From: Hydra vulgaris | Lineage: Eukaryota > Cnidaria > Hydrozoa > Anthoathecata > Hydridae | Length of the DNA: 64,000 nucleotides | Direction: 5' to 3' | NCBI RefSeq assembly: GCF_038396675.1 | Contig: NC_088931.1 | Coordinates: 76,545,501 to 76,609,500, forward strand | Shown: in pieces, positions 34,544-44,959 of the stretch | Position numbering within the stretch: position 1 is the stretch's first letter | How the letters are laid out: every line of letters starts with the position of its first letter | Made by a program: the position numbers and the translations under genes | Notes under the pieces: model-generated | What the model was told of the DNA's origin: nothing | The model's database searches: none | What the model saw: the letters and a program-made list of their open reading frames with translations, nothing else

Positions 34544-35689
34544 TACAGAGTTATTCATTTTTATATGCGCGTTTATTCATACTTATATGCGCGTTTATAT
34601 GCGAGTCAACTACTCATAAAATCTCTAATATAAATTTATATTGTTGTAAAATCTTAAAATTAACATTAATGTATTTATAATAATGCGGTCTTTGTGAAGG
34701 TATTGGAAATGTACGCCTACGTAATTACATGTATTTAAAGTTATTAATATAATGTTTTACGATTTTCAGACAACTGTAAAATTGTTGGCGCACCTCTTAG
34801 CGAAACAATAACATAGATGCTGTTAGAAATAAATCCAGTTTCATCCACATAAATACGTTTTTCATTTGAAATTCTGTTAATTTTATTAATTTTCCTTGCA
34901 AATGCATAGCGTGCATCAATAACTCGTGTTGAGTTCTTCTGGCACAGGCACAACACGCTTTCTTGATAAATCCGAGCGTTTGAGTTTTCTTGAAATAGTA
35001 GACTAAGGCATGTTAAAGCCTGCTGCAGAAAGATTTTCTTTTAATGCTTCTTGCGTAAAAAGCTTGTTTTCTTGTACGCATAATTCGATAATATTTTTTA
35101 TTTGAGCGTTTATATGTCTTTTACCTCGTTTTTTATCAGAAAACGACTTGAATGCAGTCATGTCGTTCAATTTTCCTCTGTTAAACTTGATGACAAAATT
35201 TTGAACTGTGCGCTTAAATAAATTAAGAGAAGTGGAAATGCTTGTTGTAGATTCATTCCTTTTAACTTAACGCTTAAGCATTTCAAATTGCTTTTTTGTA
35301 ACATTTTTCCTTGTTTTAAGTTTGGCACTGCTATTTTCTCTTCCATCCATAGGGTAAATATTTGATATTAATAATAATTATAAATATTTTAATTTAAATC
35401 TAGATAAATGAATAATTAGATAAATAATAACTTAATCAATCAAGATATTTAATAATAAAATTAAACAAAGACCTAATACTTAAATTAAACCATCATCGAA
35501 TGCAAAAAGTCTTCGTCTTACATATTTTTAACATCGTTTACCAGGAAACATGAAAAATTTGTTTTGAAAAAACAAATTGTTTTTTTAAAACAAATTGCTT
35601 GAATATGCTTTTTTTAAAACGCATATAAGAATGAATAAATACGCATATAAGAATGAATAAGTGCGCACATAAGAATGAATAACCCTGTA
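34544..35689 (-). mobile_element. Tc1/mariner element, TA target duplication
   Basis: TA stands at 34544-34545 and 35688-35689. Inside, the ends CAGAGTTATTCATTTTTATA and TGAATAACCCTG (complement CAGGGTTATTCATTCTTAT) are inverted. Each end carries two to three tandem GAATGAATAA-plus-ATGCGC units as subterminal repeats. The interior encodes a broken transposase on the minus strand. Confidence 0.82.
34744..35350 (-). pseudogene. Tc1/mariner-type DDE transposase remnant
   Basis: On the minus strand the N-terminal part (from ~35350) reads KLKTRKNVTKKQFEMLKR, SLNLFKRTVQNFVIKF and KKRGKRHINAQIKNIIELC, a helix-turn-helix region. Then NSTRVIDARYAFARKINK and IYVDETGFISNS follow, holding an Asp of the DDE triad. 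The frame stops at 34744 after SENRKTLY. The C-terminal half with the last acidic residue is missing; internal stops are present as well. Confidence 0.75.
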
Positions 35690-35789
35690 ACATTAAAACG
35701 ACGTTGGAACAACGTTGGTTGTTTAACGTAAAACCAACGTTAGTCTGATTAACGTTAGAACGACAATGAAACATCGTTGCTATTTTTAC

Positions 35790-36400
35790 CTTTTTACTTT
35801 TGACATCAAAGCGATGTCAGTATTCCAACTTAAACACAACTTGATTTTACAAAACAAAAAAAACTTTTTCGCATTTTCGAAATGGTTGAAAACCGTTATC
35901 GAAAAAAATCTTATCTTTAATCTGGTTTTTAGGCATTATAATTTGTAATACTAATATTTATTACATTATTTCGTTATATTCTACTGTCAAATTATATATC
36001 AAATTTTTTTTGTCATTTTAATGTTAAATTAAAAGTTACTAAAACTTTTATTTGATTTTCAAAAGTTGATGAAATTTTTTTATGTTTTGTATACTTCGTA
36101 TTTATTAATATAACTTATATAGAGTAAAAATTTCTAACATATATAATATTTCACATAATATTTTATTAACAAATAAATAATGCAATGATGGGTTTTGTAA
36201 ATACCCAATATTAAACTATTTAATAGTTTAATTAAATGTCAATAAAAATACAGAGTTTATTTTTTATGACATTTAATTCAGCTGTTTTAATACATGATAT
36301 CCTTTTATTTATTTGGAAAATTTTTGTTATTTTTGTTTTTTTGCAGAACTAGAAATTAACTCATAAGCTTCCTTATAACTTGTGTAATGTGTTTCTTTTA
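35790..36400. other. No gene; one inverted repeat
   Basis: AT-rich. ATTAAATGTCAATAAA and TTTATGACATTTAAT (about 36231-36277) form an imperfect hairpin. Confidence 0.45.
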
Positions 36401-36402
36401 TG

Positions 36403-36438
36403 AACTTGTATAGTATTTTATATAATACTATACAAGTT
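36403..36438. repeat. Perfect 15-bp hairpin
   Basis: AACTTGTATAGTATT and its exact complement flank a 6-base loop. Confidence 0.9.
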
Positions 36439-36494
36439 TATAAAATAAGGAATAAAATTATAGAATTTGTATTGTTATCTAATTTTGTATTTAT

Positions 36495-36498
36495 ATAC

Positions 36499-36546
<48 letters not shown>
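36495..36546. repeat. (TA)n microsatellite
   Basis: TA run with one CATATA interruption. Confidence 0.9.
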
Positions 36547-36550
<4 letters not shown>

Positions 36551-36929
36551 TTAATAGTGCTTTTATTAATTACATTTATTAAGAAAAGTAGCATATGTTA
36601 AGTATTACTTAAAGTAAAGATAATAATTTGCTTTCTTATTCAATATATAGTTATATAATGCAGTTAATCTTAAATTGTTCATCATTTTGTAGATTAACTA
36701 ATATAAATATATAAACAGTTTAAAAAAAAATTGATTTGTATAAATTTCAAATTTTTAAAATTAAATTTACTGATAAAAGCTTTATGACATGCTATTCCTA
36801 CCATATTATAACTGACACTGGCTCGCACAAATTTGAGTCTCAAGTCACGAACAAGGGTAAAAAATTAATTTTTTCGTGTTTTTGTATTATTTTGTTTTTA
36901 TTTATTTGTTTTTTAATGTTATTTGACTC

Positions 36930-37015
36930 CTCATTACTACCAGGTACGTGGTATGGATTGAACTCAGAACTTCTCATTTATGAAGTAAGCGCTTTGCTAT
37001 TACACCACTACCGCA
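36930..37015 (-). mobile_element. tRNA-derived SINE, family B, head fragment
   Basis: On the minus strand TGCGGTAGTGGTGTAATAGC, then CTTCATAAATGAGAAGTTCT, then GAGTTCAATCCATACCAC match the tRNA-like head of the copy at 56.3 kb. The 3' half is absent. Confidence 0.8.
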
Positions 37016-37429
37016 TAATTAAGTGTTCATTTTTGTTTTTTCAGTAATAATTTATTATTAGCTATTGTTTTCAATATGTTAATTTCAGTACTTGGTAGTA
37101 CAAAGTGTTTCCTCTGAAACCAAAATTTAAAATTGTTTTTAGGAATAGAAAGTCATATCCAACAGAAACAGCAACATCTAAATTTTACACCAGAAGTTAG
37201 TCATAATAATGGATTGAGCGTTCACTACTTCTTGCGAAAGACCATTCAATGGGGCGACAATTCTATTTGAAAAAAAGTTATATCACTCCTCACAGTTTTT
37301 TTATCATCAGACGTTCTAGTTTATGGTTATGGCCTCTTAGAATATACTTATCTTTACTTTTTGAAAATTTTTGCGGGACAACAAAACTGACAAGCTAGAG
37401 TTTACGAGTGATTTTGAATTGCTCGATAA

Positions 37430-38640
37430 GGTTTGCTCTTTTGCGGCGTTTTTCAAGAGTTGTTAAACCGAGCCGTTAGAGTCGATCTTCATAGGACAGG
37501 TGTTTAATAGTTGATATTGTTTTTGTTGCTCGATGTTGGACTTGCTCGAGAATGGCAATGCCTGATTTTAAATGCCGTGACCAGGCTTGTACAGCAAACT
37601 CAAGATGGGGGCGAATATAAGTGATATACAGAGTGCGCCATAAATAAAAACTGCGACTGCAAAATGTTTTTTTAAGTTGCCCTAGCATTCTATTTGCTAC
37701 TGATGCGGCTGACTCTATTTGCGGTCTGAGATTAAGGTCATTCGAGACCATCACACCAAGGTCTCTTTCGACTGCGGTTTTTTTGAGAGGATGACGGGTG
37801 CCGTCGACGTTAGACATTGAGCATTTGTACGTTGACTTGTTACATCCGCACCCAACATGCATTACTTTGCATTTCTCAACGTTGAAGTGCAAGAGCCAAA
37901 TATGTGACCATTCCACTGCTCTGTCAACGTCATCTTGGAGAGTGATGTTGCCCGACTCCTTTTTAATTATCCCTGTTATTTTGATGTCATTGGCAAACAA
38001 TTTCAAATGATGAGTAATTCTGTCTGGCAGGTCATTTACAAAGATTACAAATAGCAATGGGCCAAAGACTGAGCCTTGAGGCACTCCACTAGTGACTGCT
38101 TTCCATTCAGAAGTAATGCCGTTTATAACCACTTGTCGACATTGATTGTTTAGCCAAGCTGCGATCCAGTCAACGAGAGCGCCTTGAAAACCATACGCTC
38201 TCAGCTTATGAAGAAGGCGTTTATGTGGTACTTTGTCGAACGTCTTTGCAAAGCCTGTGTAAATGACGTCTACTGCGTGTCTGCAGTGAGTTGCTTTCTT
38301 CATGATGTCCCGAGTTTTTAAAAGGTTTGATACGCATCCCTTAAGATGAACAAAGCCATGCTGGTTTGGAGAAATTAAACCATTAGCAACGCAGTGTTCC
38401 ATTATTCTTTTTTGTAAAATACTTTCCATGATTTTGCAAGGTATGGAAGTGAGCGAGACTGGCCGGTAGTTGGATGCTTTTAGCCTACTCCCCTTCTTGA
38501 AAATAGTTGTTACATTCAATTTTTTTCACAAGTCAGGAACTACACCAGTTGAAAACGAGCACTTTTAGATAAGCGAAAGAGGCTTGGCAAAGATAACTGA
38601 ACATTTACTAAGGACCCGTGGATGTAAGTTACGTAGCCGA
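37430..38640 (-). pseudogene. CR1/L2-like LINE reverse transcriptase, catalytically dead
   Basis: A 347-residue frame (38519-37476, minus) covers most of an RT domain: FKKGSRLKASNYRPVSLTS, motif A YTGFAKTFDKVPHKRLL, motif B SGVPQGSVFGPLLFVIFVND, motif C LKLFANDIK, then the thumb and C-terminus YIRPHLEFAVQAWSRHL. Upstream sequence continues the homology to ~38640 beyond a stop. Two key Asp are lost: motif A normally reads LDFAKAFD and here the first Asp is Gly, and the ADD of motif C is AND. The long open frame has survived although the enzyme is inactive. It belongs to the same broad clade as the fragment at 45 kb. Confidence 0.9.
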
Positions 38641-39260
38641 TTGATTTTCTTTCATCAAGGTTGTTTAGGTATTTTTGTACTATATCGATAGAGAAACTTG
38701 CTGTATCGATAACACAAACTGCTTATGTTATCGATACTTGCCCTGACGAGTAGCTCTTCGTACTTCTGCCTACCAGCTTTGACCACTGTATTTCTTCATT
38801 TATATTTTTATTTGTTAAATATATATTTAGAACATTTTGCACTATCAAAAACTACAAAGATTTTGTTAATTATTACTTTAATATTACTTATTATTAAATG
38901 ATTAATTTAATACATTAAATGAGTACATAGTATATTCACATAAGTATATTTTTAGTATATTCATATAGTATATTCACATATTGCATGTGAATATTTATAT
39001 AACGCAATAATAATATAATACAAATGTCTATAAAAATAATAATAATAGATTAAAAAATGCTACAAAATTGTTTCTTAGGAACATTTTGAAGCATTTTTAT
39101 TATAGAAGTTCATTTCCTAAAAGATAAAAAATGTTAATTTGAACTATAAAAATTGTCGAAACTTTAGTAAAATTTTTGTATTTATAATACTATTAAGTAT
39201 GTCAAAAGCATTAAATATATTATTATCAATACATGAATAAATTGTAAAAAGTAAATAATT
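38641..39260. other. No gene; TATCGATAACA inverted words
   Basis: TGTATCGATAACACA and TGTTATCGATAC (~38700-38745) form a short inverted pair. The rest is AT-rich. Confidence 0.45.
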
Positions 39261-39261
39261 T

Positions 39262-39386
<125 letters not shown>

Positions 39387-39761
39387 CTGTTATAAATATA
39401 TATAAGTTTATATATTTGTGCTTACAGATAAACAAGTATAAATATATGGTGATATCAAGATCAAATATATGGTGAAATTGGCTAATTCTTTGATAACCAG
39501 TTTATTAGAAAATGATAGTTACTGAAGTTTTATTGGTGATTTTATCTTTTGGGCAGTTCCAATAGTTTTGATTTTTTTGAAAATGGTTCTATGTTATCTT
39601 TAAGTAAACTCTTTTTAAAAAGTGCTGATTTTAGTTAACCCTTTTCACTCTGATAATTGTCCTGATTTTTAATGTTTAACATTGTTCAGTGGTCAGTTAA
39701 ACATTTAGTTTAGAAAATTTGATGTATAGTTTGACTATAGAATATAATGAAATAATGTAAT

Positions 39762-39965
39762 CCTCAGAATTAGGGTCGGCATTCGGCAATGCCGACCTAA
39801 TTGCCGACCTGAAAGTGTTTGAGGTCGGCAAAAAGTTGCCGACCTCGTTTCTATATTTTATGGTAAAACCTTTGTATCGAATAATTTTTGCTGATCTGAT
39901 GCCAACCTCTAAAAGATTGAGGACGGAAAAGTATTGCCGACCTCATTTTTCCTAATTCCGAGGGT
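39762..39965. mobile_element. MITE rich in GGTCGGCA
   Basis: Ends CCTCAGAATTAGG and CCTAATTCCGAGG are inverted. The interior holds five or more GGTCGGCA / TGCCGACC words in both orientations. AATAATGTAAT lies close outside both ends, and GTTCAGTGGTCAGTT / GTTCAGTGGCCAGTT flank further out. Confidence 0.8.
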
Positions 39966-40129
39966 TGAATAATGTAATAACCTTGTTCAGTGGCCAGTTC
40001 AACATTTTTCATTAAATGATTTGCATGTCTTAATGAGGCAACATGGGCTTAGGAAATAAATGTTACTAAAAACACCTAATCATGTGAATATTGAAAAAAT
40101 ATTGTGACCACATTTACTATGCATTATTC

Positions 40130-40600
40130 TCATCTCATCTTAGATATTGATGTCAAGTTTGGGGTCAAGTTGGAAATCGCTAAATAATAAGTTACTATCG
40201 TCAATCCATTAGAAAAATAAACTTTCAACCAAATAAATCAGATACATCGAAGTCCTTCAAAAAACTTTTCATTCTAACATTTCTAGCGCAGGTAAAGTAT
40301 ACTAATCTTCTTTGAGTTGTTGACTCCTTAAATAAAAGCTTACCATCTCCTATAACAAACTTGTTTACAGAAGGTAGACTCTTACATTCCTACTCTACTA
40401 GAAATATACACAATAGAAAACTAAAAGTACCATCTTTTAAAACCCAGAAGTATGGTAAAAATTTTATTGTTCATCAGTGCGTCTGTGAATGGAACAGGAG
40501 CCTTGCATGCATTTTGAATGAGTCCAAAAAACTATATCCTAAAATACCTTTACTTCATCTAAAACAATGTCAATTTTAAAAAGTTCAGAAAAACTTATTT
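40130..40600 (+). pseudogene. LINE 3' end of RT ORF
   Basis: Reads KINFQPNKSDTSKSFKKLF, QVKYTNLL then SLPSPITNLF, then HSYSTRNIHNRKLKVPSFKT and VHQCVCEWNRSL. These are the typical C-terminal phrases after the RT domain of CR1/jockey LINEs (PNKSDTS, HSYNTR, EWN). A stop interrupts before the last 72-residue open stretch. The RT core is absent. Confidence 0.75.
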
Positions 40601-40615
40601 TCTAACTTTTAGACA

Positions 40616-40700
40616 TATTATCCTTACGATTAAAATATTATCCTTACGATTAAAATATTATCCTTACGATTAAAATATTATCCTTACGATTAAAATATTC
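40616..40700. repeat. 20-bp tandem repeat, four copies
   Basis: Four identical copies of ATATTATCCTTACGATTAAA. It follows the LINE C-terminus and may be part of its 3' UTR. Confidence 0.95.
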
Positions 40701-40959
40701 TTTTAATTTTCTTTTCGTCGTTACTACAATTATCATCAGTACTTTTTGTTTATTTTTTTCTTTTTATTATTATTAAAACCTGCAAATTATGATTTCAACA
40801 TGTTTGTTTTAATGTATGTTCTTTAATCTAAGTGTTAACGGTCCATATGTTTCAATGTATGTCTTTGCTTATTATTACCTATATTATGTTTAAAAATTGA
40901 TGTCACTCCTTTGATCAGATTTCTGTATGAGTGACACCATCCTAAATAAATCATTAACT

Positions 40960-41265
40960 TATTATTATAAATAATTTCATGCTCATAACTACGATAATAA
41001 TATTAGTTATTATTATTATTTTTTCATTGTAATTATTGTAAACATACTTATTATTACTATTTCTATAATTTGTATTAACTTTATTTTAATTTTTTGTTAT
41101 TACAATATATTATTATTATTGCTATTATTATTGTTATTATTATTGTTGTTATTATTACTACTACTGTTATTATTGTTATTATTATAAAAATGATTTACGG
41201 AAATAAATAGTTTGTTGTTGCTGCTGTTGTTGTTGTTGTTGTTGTTTCTTATTAAATCTTATATC
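40960..41265. repeat. (ATT)n/(GTT)n trinucleotide-rich tract
   Basis: Imperfect ATT, TTG and CTG triplet runs, ending in a (GTT)n stretch at 41210-41250. Confidence 0.85.
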
Positions 41266-41825
41266 TTATTAATTATACCTTATTAAAGCATTATTGTTTA
41301 AAAATAAGTTAAACCATCTTTACGAAACCATTATTCTGTCAAAACGTCTTTACATAGGTATTATTGTTTATTAGGGTGGGTCGAAAATTTTTTTTTCACA
41401 AAACCAGTTTAATAGTGAAAATGTGCTGTCTTATTGATTCAGTTACAAATTTGTTAATTCTTCTTCTTTTTTTTTTAGTGTAACAGCCTGCGTATCGTTC
41501 CCGAAGTTTGATATAAACGTATAAAAAAGTGGTTTGAAGCCACTTGAGCGTAAATCACTTAACAAACTTACTTTGTGAACTAAGCGCATATTATTGTGTT
41601 ACTGTTAAGTGATATAGAGTTATTGAGTCCACCGTGTTTACAAATAATTTTGCTTTTATTACTTTAGGAGGGTACTTAAAAGTGGTTGCGTACGTATTGC
41701 GTCATCTTATAGCGTAATTGTTTAGTTCGGTTTTAGTGCGACAAAAATATTATAAGAATACAGTTGTGTGTGCGTTTACATTCGTTACATAACTTTCTCT
41801 ACACTAACTAATAAATTATTAAGGA
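41266..41825. other. No gene; possible transposon end
   Basis: AGGGTGGGTCGAAAATTTTT near 41375 resembles a DNA-transposon terminus and could be the left end of the element whose ORF starts near 41830. No matching right end was found. Confidence 0.3.
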
Positions 41826-43165
41826 AACTAGAAAACAAAGTTATCAGTGCCCTATATTCGAGAGTGTACAAGATATTAAGGACAATGTATTGCCTACCTA
41901 CGAAGATGTCATGAAATATTACGAATGGAATAGATTACAACTTAAAATTAGCTGAAATACTATAAAAAAACCGTCATTTTTAGATATTGCCGAGCTGTGC
42001 TTCAAAAAGTAGAAGCTGTTTGGAGAAGATCGTCCCTTCGTACGGTTTCACACCCAAGAGTAATTCAGCTATTAAAGGCTTATCATTTAAAGTGCAAAAA
42101 CCTCATCAAAGTTTAAAAAGATTATCTGCTGATCAAAAAATGGACTTTCATGTAAATGTAAACAAATTCAACTTTGTTGTTGTCCGAGAAAAAAAAAAGC
42201 TACTAAAAGCAGCAGCTGTGATTGTTTCTTCAGTATTGCACGATATATCTTCGGATATTAAAATGGTCAGAAATCAAAAATACGGAGGGAAAGGAAAAAA
42301 AAGAACGTAATTAATTATATAAACAACAAACGCAGCTTCAATTACCTGCTTTATACTTTGATGGACGAAAAGACAAGACGCTAAATATTGTGAAGAAAGG
42401 AGCAAAAAGGTTCAGAAAAACAGTGGTTGAGGAACATGTATCTGTTGTTTAAGAATCAGGTTCAGTTTATATATTGGTTACACTTCGCCAGTTTAAGGTA
42501 CTGCCAAAAGTAACAAAGCATCAATTAATGCGCTTCTCTCGTCGCAAAAAATTAATCTAGATGATTTGATGGCAATTGGTTGCAATGGTGCGGTCACTAA
42601 CACAAAAAAATTCAAAGGCGTGATCAAACCTTCGAGAAAAGGCTTCAACGCCCCTTACAGTGGATTATTTGCATGCTACATTTAAAGGAATTGCCTTTAA
42701 GACATTTATTTATCAAATTAGACAATGTTACCACTGGCCCATCCTCACATGCTGGTCCTATTGGCAAATTATTAAAAAATTGTAAAAAATTACCAATAAT
42801 AAACTATAAAAAAATACAAAGCGAACTCAGATCTTCAAATTTGAAGAAGTCAAATTTGAAGATCTGAGTACAGATCAAAAATACTTATATGAAATAACAA
42901 TGGCAGTTATTAGCGGCAAATGCTCTGATAATTTAAGTAATAGATCCCCGGGTAAGATGTCCCATGCCCAATGGCTAACAAAAGCAAATAGAATATTACA
43001 ACTATATATTTTTACATCAAATCCATCAAATGAATTAAAACTATTAGCTGAATATTGTGTTAAAGTATATGCTCCAGTATGGCTTCAAATAAATACAAAT
43101 ACAACTTGCAATGATAGATCTAAGAACTTTTGAAAGTTAATTAAATGTTCTGGAGATCTGGTAGC

Positions 43166-43349
43166 ACAGTTTAAACTAATATTAGATCCCGTAATTCAAC
43201 GTAATGCCTGTTTTACCCACCTATATTTACTTTATTCAAAATCATCTTGTACTTTATTTATTGTAATAGCTTTCTATATATATTTTAATAAAAACAGTTT
43301 AAACTAATATTAGATCCCGTAATTCAACGTAATGCCTGTTTTACCCACC
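43166..43349. repeat. 56-bp direct duplication around a 72-bp templated insert
   Basis: 43166-43221 and 43294-43349 are identical 56-bp copies (ACAGTTTAAACTAATATTAG...). Between them lie 72 bp identical to 44828-44899. The coding frame only makes sense with one copy and no insert. Confidence 0.95.
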
Positions 43350-43584
43350 CTGAAAATTTGCTTCTGTCGATGTTATGTGATGAACACAAAACAGTAAGGG
43401 AACTCGCTGCCATGAGGATACTTAAAGCACGAAGCTCACCTCATACAGGAAAACGAGGTTATTGAGTCTCAGGGTGGCTAAAACTTCACTTGCTTAAAGC
43501 TACCATTTCATACGCAGGCAGTCGAACGCTCTATGAAAATAATGACGGAAGCATCTATGTTCTTATGCAATAAAAAATCAATAG

Positions 43585-43640
43585 AAGGTTTAATACGAGC
43601 GAGACATCCATAAAATGGATGTTTTGCTCGTATTAAACCA
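43585..43640. repeat. Inverted repeat, ~25-bp arms
   Basis: GGTTTAATACGAGC...ACATCCA pairs with TGGATGT...GCTCGTATTAAACC. It coincides with the end of the transposon-type ORF. Confidence 0.85.
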
Positions 43641-43849
43641 TGCATCCAGAAAACTTATGCCCCGATTTGACAGTTAACAAGATTTTGTGGTCAAAACATA
43701 ATCAGTTAGATTTTGTTTTAACGATAAGTACGGGAGGGTTACAAACTATGATAGGGCGTAATGGCTTTTTCATACATTAGGTGAAATAAGTTTTGCTTAA
43801 TCCATAGTCAATAGAATATAACTATGGTCTGGAATGGGAAGCTGAATAA

Positions 43850-44035
43850 GCGCGAACTGGTATAAGTGCGAACTGGCATAAGTGCGAAGCGTTGCAAAAA
43901 CTGGCATAAGTGCGAACTGGTTTATGTACGAATTGGTATCAGCGCGTCATAAGATTTGGCAAACATTGGCATAAGTGCAAATTGGCATAAGTGCGAACTG
44001 TCATAAGTGCGAACTGGCATAAGTGCAAATCACTT
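43850..44035. repeat. Degenerate ~16-bp array GAACTGGCATAAGTGC
   Basis: About ten imperfect copies of GCATAAGTGCGAACTG (variants GCAAATTG, GTATAAGTGC), with two non-repeat interruptions. Confidence 0.85.
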
Positions 44036-44826
44036 CATCAACGCCGAAACCGAGAATCAGTGGTGTACTACTCGCTCGATTTCTTGTAATTCGGCGAACG
44101 GGGATTCTGGGATGTCTAGTACAGCCAGATTTATAAACATTTTTGTGGGTTGTTACATGATCTTTGATACAAAAAGAAATACATTGTCTCATGATAAAAA
44201 AAAATATCATTGTAAAATGTTATTTTAACCATAAATTTATTTGCATTATCGGAATTTATTTAGCGTGAAATTGGAGCTAACATGTTCAAATTGTTGTTGG
44301 TCAGATTTTATACTTTATAAAATATATATATTTCAAGAAAATAATGAAAGAACTTTTGCAATTTTCATGTAAAGCAAGTTAACAAAAGCATGATAAAGTT
44401 TGTTTTTTCCAAAATTTAGTTTAAAAACGTAATTTTTTTAATATTATATGCGAAAGAACATTAAATTTTACGTTACTAGATTTAAAGTTTTAAATAACGA
44501 TGCTTAGTTAAAGCTCACTTTTATTTTAAATTTTTGTAACGAAAGTTAAAACTACATGCATTTACTAAAGTTCTGACTTTAATAAAAAAATTTAGTTTCC
44601 TTATATTACTTAAAATTAGTAATTATTACAAAAATAAATTAAAATTTTTATTGATATTGATTTAAAATATCTTAATTCATAACAGTATGTTTCATCTAAA
44701 AGAACATTACCCGGTTTGATTTAAAAAATCAAACCAGATTTAGAACTTTTATAATTATTCACAACTTTTACTTGAACCCCTTAAGGTGGTATATAGGTAA
44801 ATACTACTAAAAAAATAACTTAAAAA
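44036..44826. other. No gene seen
   Basis: Open frames on both strands at 44001-44228 overlap each other and the array; neither shows a known motif. Confidence 0.4.
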
Positions 44827-44900
44827 CTATATTTACTTTATTCAAAATCATCTTGTACTTTATTTATTGTAATAGCTTTCTATATATATTTTAATAAAAA
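44827..44900. repeat. Source-like copy of the 43.2-kb insert
   Basis: 74 bp identical to 43221-43294 (TATATTTACTTTATTCAAAA...). Here it is embedded in unrelated flanks, without the 56-bp duplication. Confidence 0.95.
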
Positions 44901-44959
44901 ATACAGCTTCCTAATATCTTTCATACCTTTTAACTGTTCTGACAGCTTCTTAATACCTT

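Larger units (their letters stand above)
34395..35785. mobile_element. AACGTTGGAACAACGT-type MITE split by a Tc1 element
   Basis: Left part 34395-34543 and right part 35690-35785 share AACGTTGGAACAACGTCGG-like words in inverted order and have no other explanation. Related GACGTTGTAAGAACGTT words occur at 27.6 kb. Between them is a Tc1-like element with TA at both ends. The outer boundaries are approximate. Confidence 0.6.
41826..43640 (+). pseudogene. Unnamed transposon-type ORF family, broken
   Basis: Frames in order read QCPIFESVQDIKDNVLPTYE, DVMKYYEWNR, VLQKVEAVWRRSSLRTVSHP, YFDGRKDKTL, SSQKINLDDLMAIGCNGA, LPLRHLFIKLDNVTTGPSS, LSTDQKYLYEITMAVISGKC, MSHAQWLTKANRILQLYI, LILDPVIQRNACFTHPENLL and KTVRELAAMRILKARSS. 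I know this order from many uncharacterised proteins of cnidarians and arthropods that behave like mobile-element ORFs; I cannot give a superfamily name. Several frameshifts, an inverted mini-duplication at 42829-42868 and a 128-bp insertion at 43222-43349 break it. Confidence 0.65.

Noticed and set aside
41987-42310. 107-residue frame beginning MPSCASKSRSC as a gene
   Set aside because: Its first part is out of frame with the recognisable family reading (VEAVWRRSSLRTVSHP); it is a shadow of the broken transposon-type ORF.
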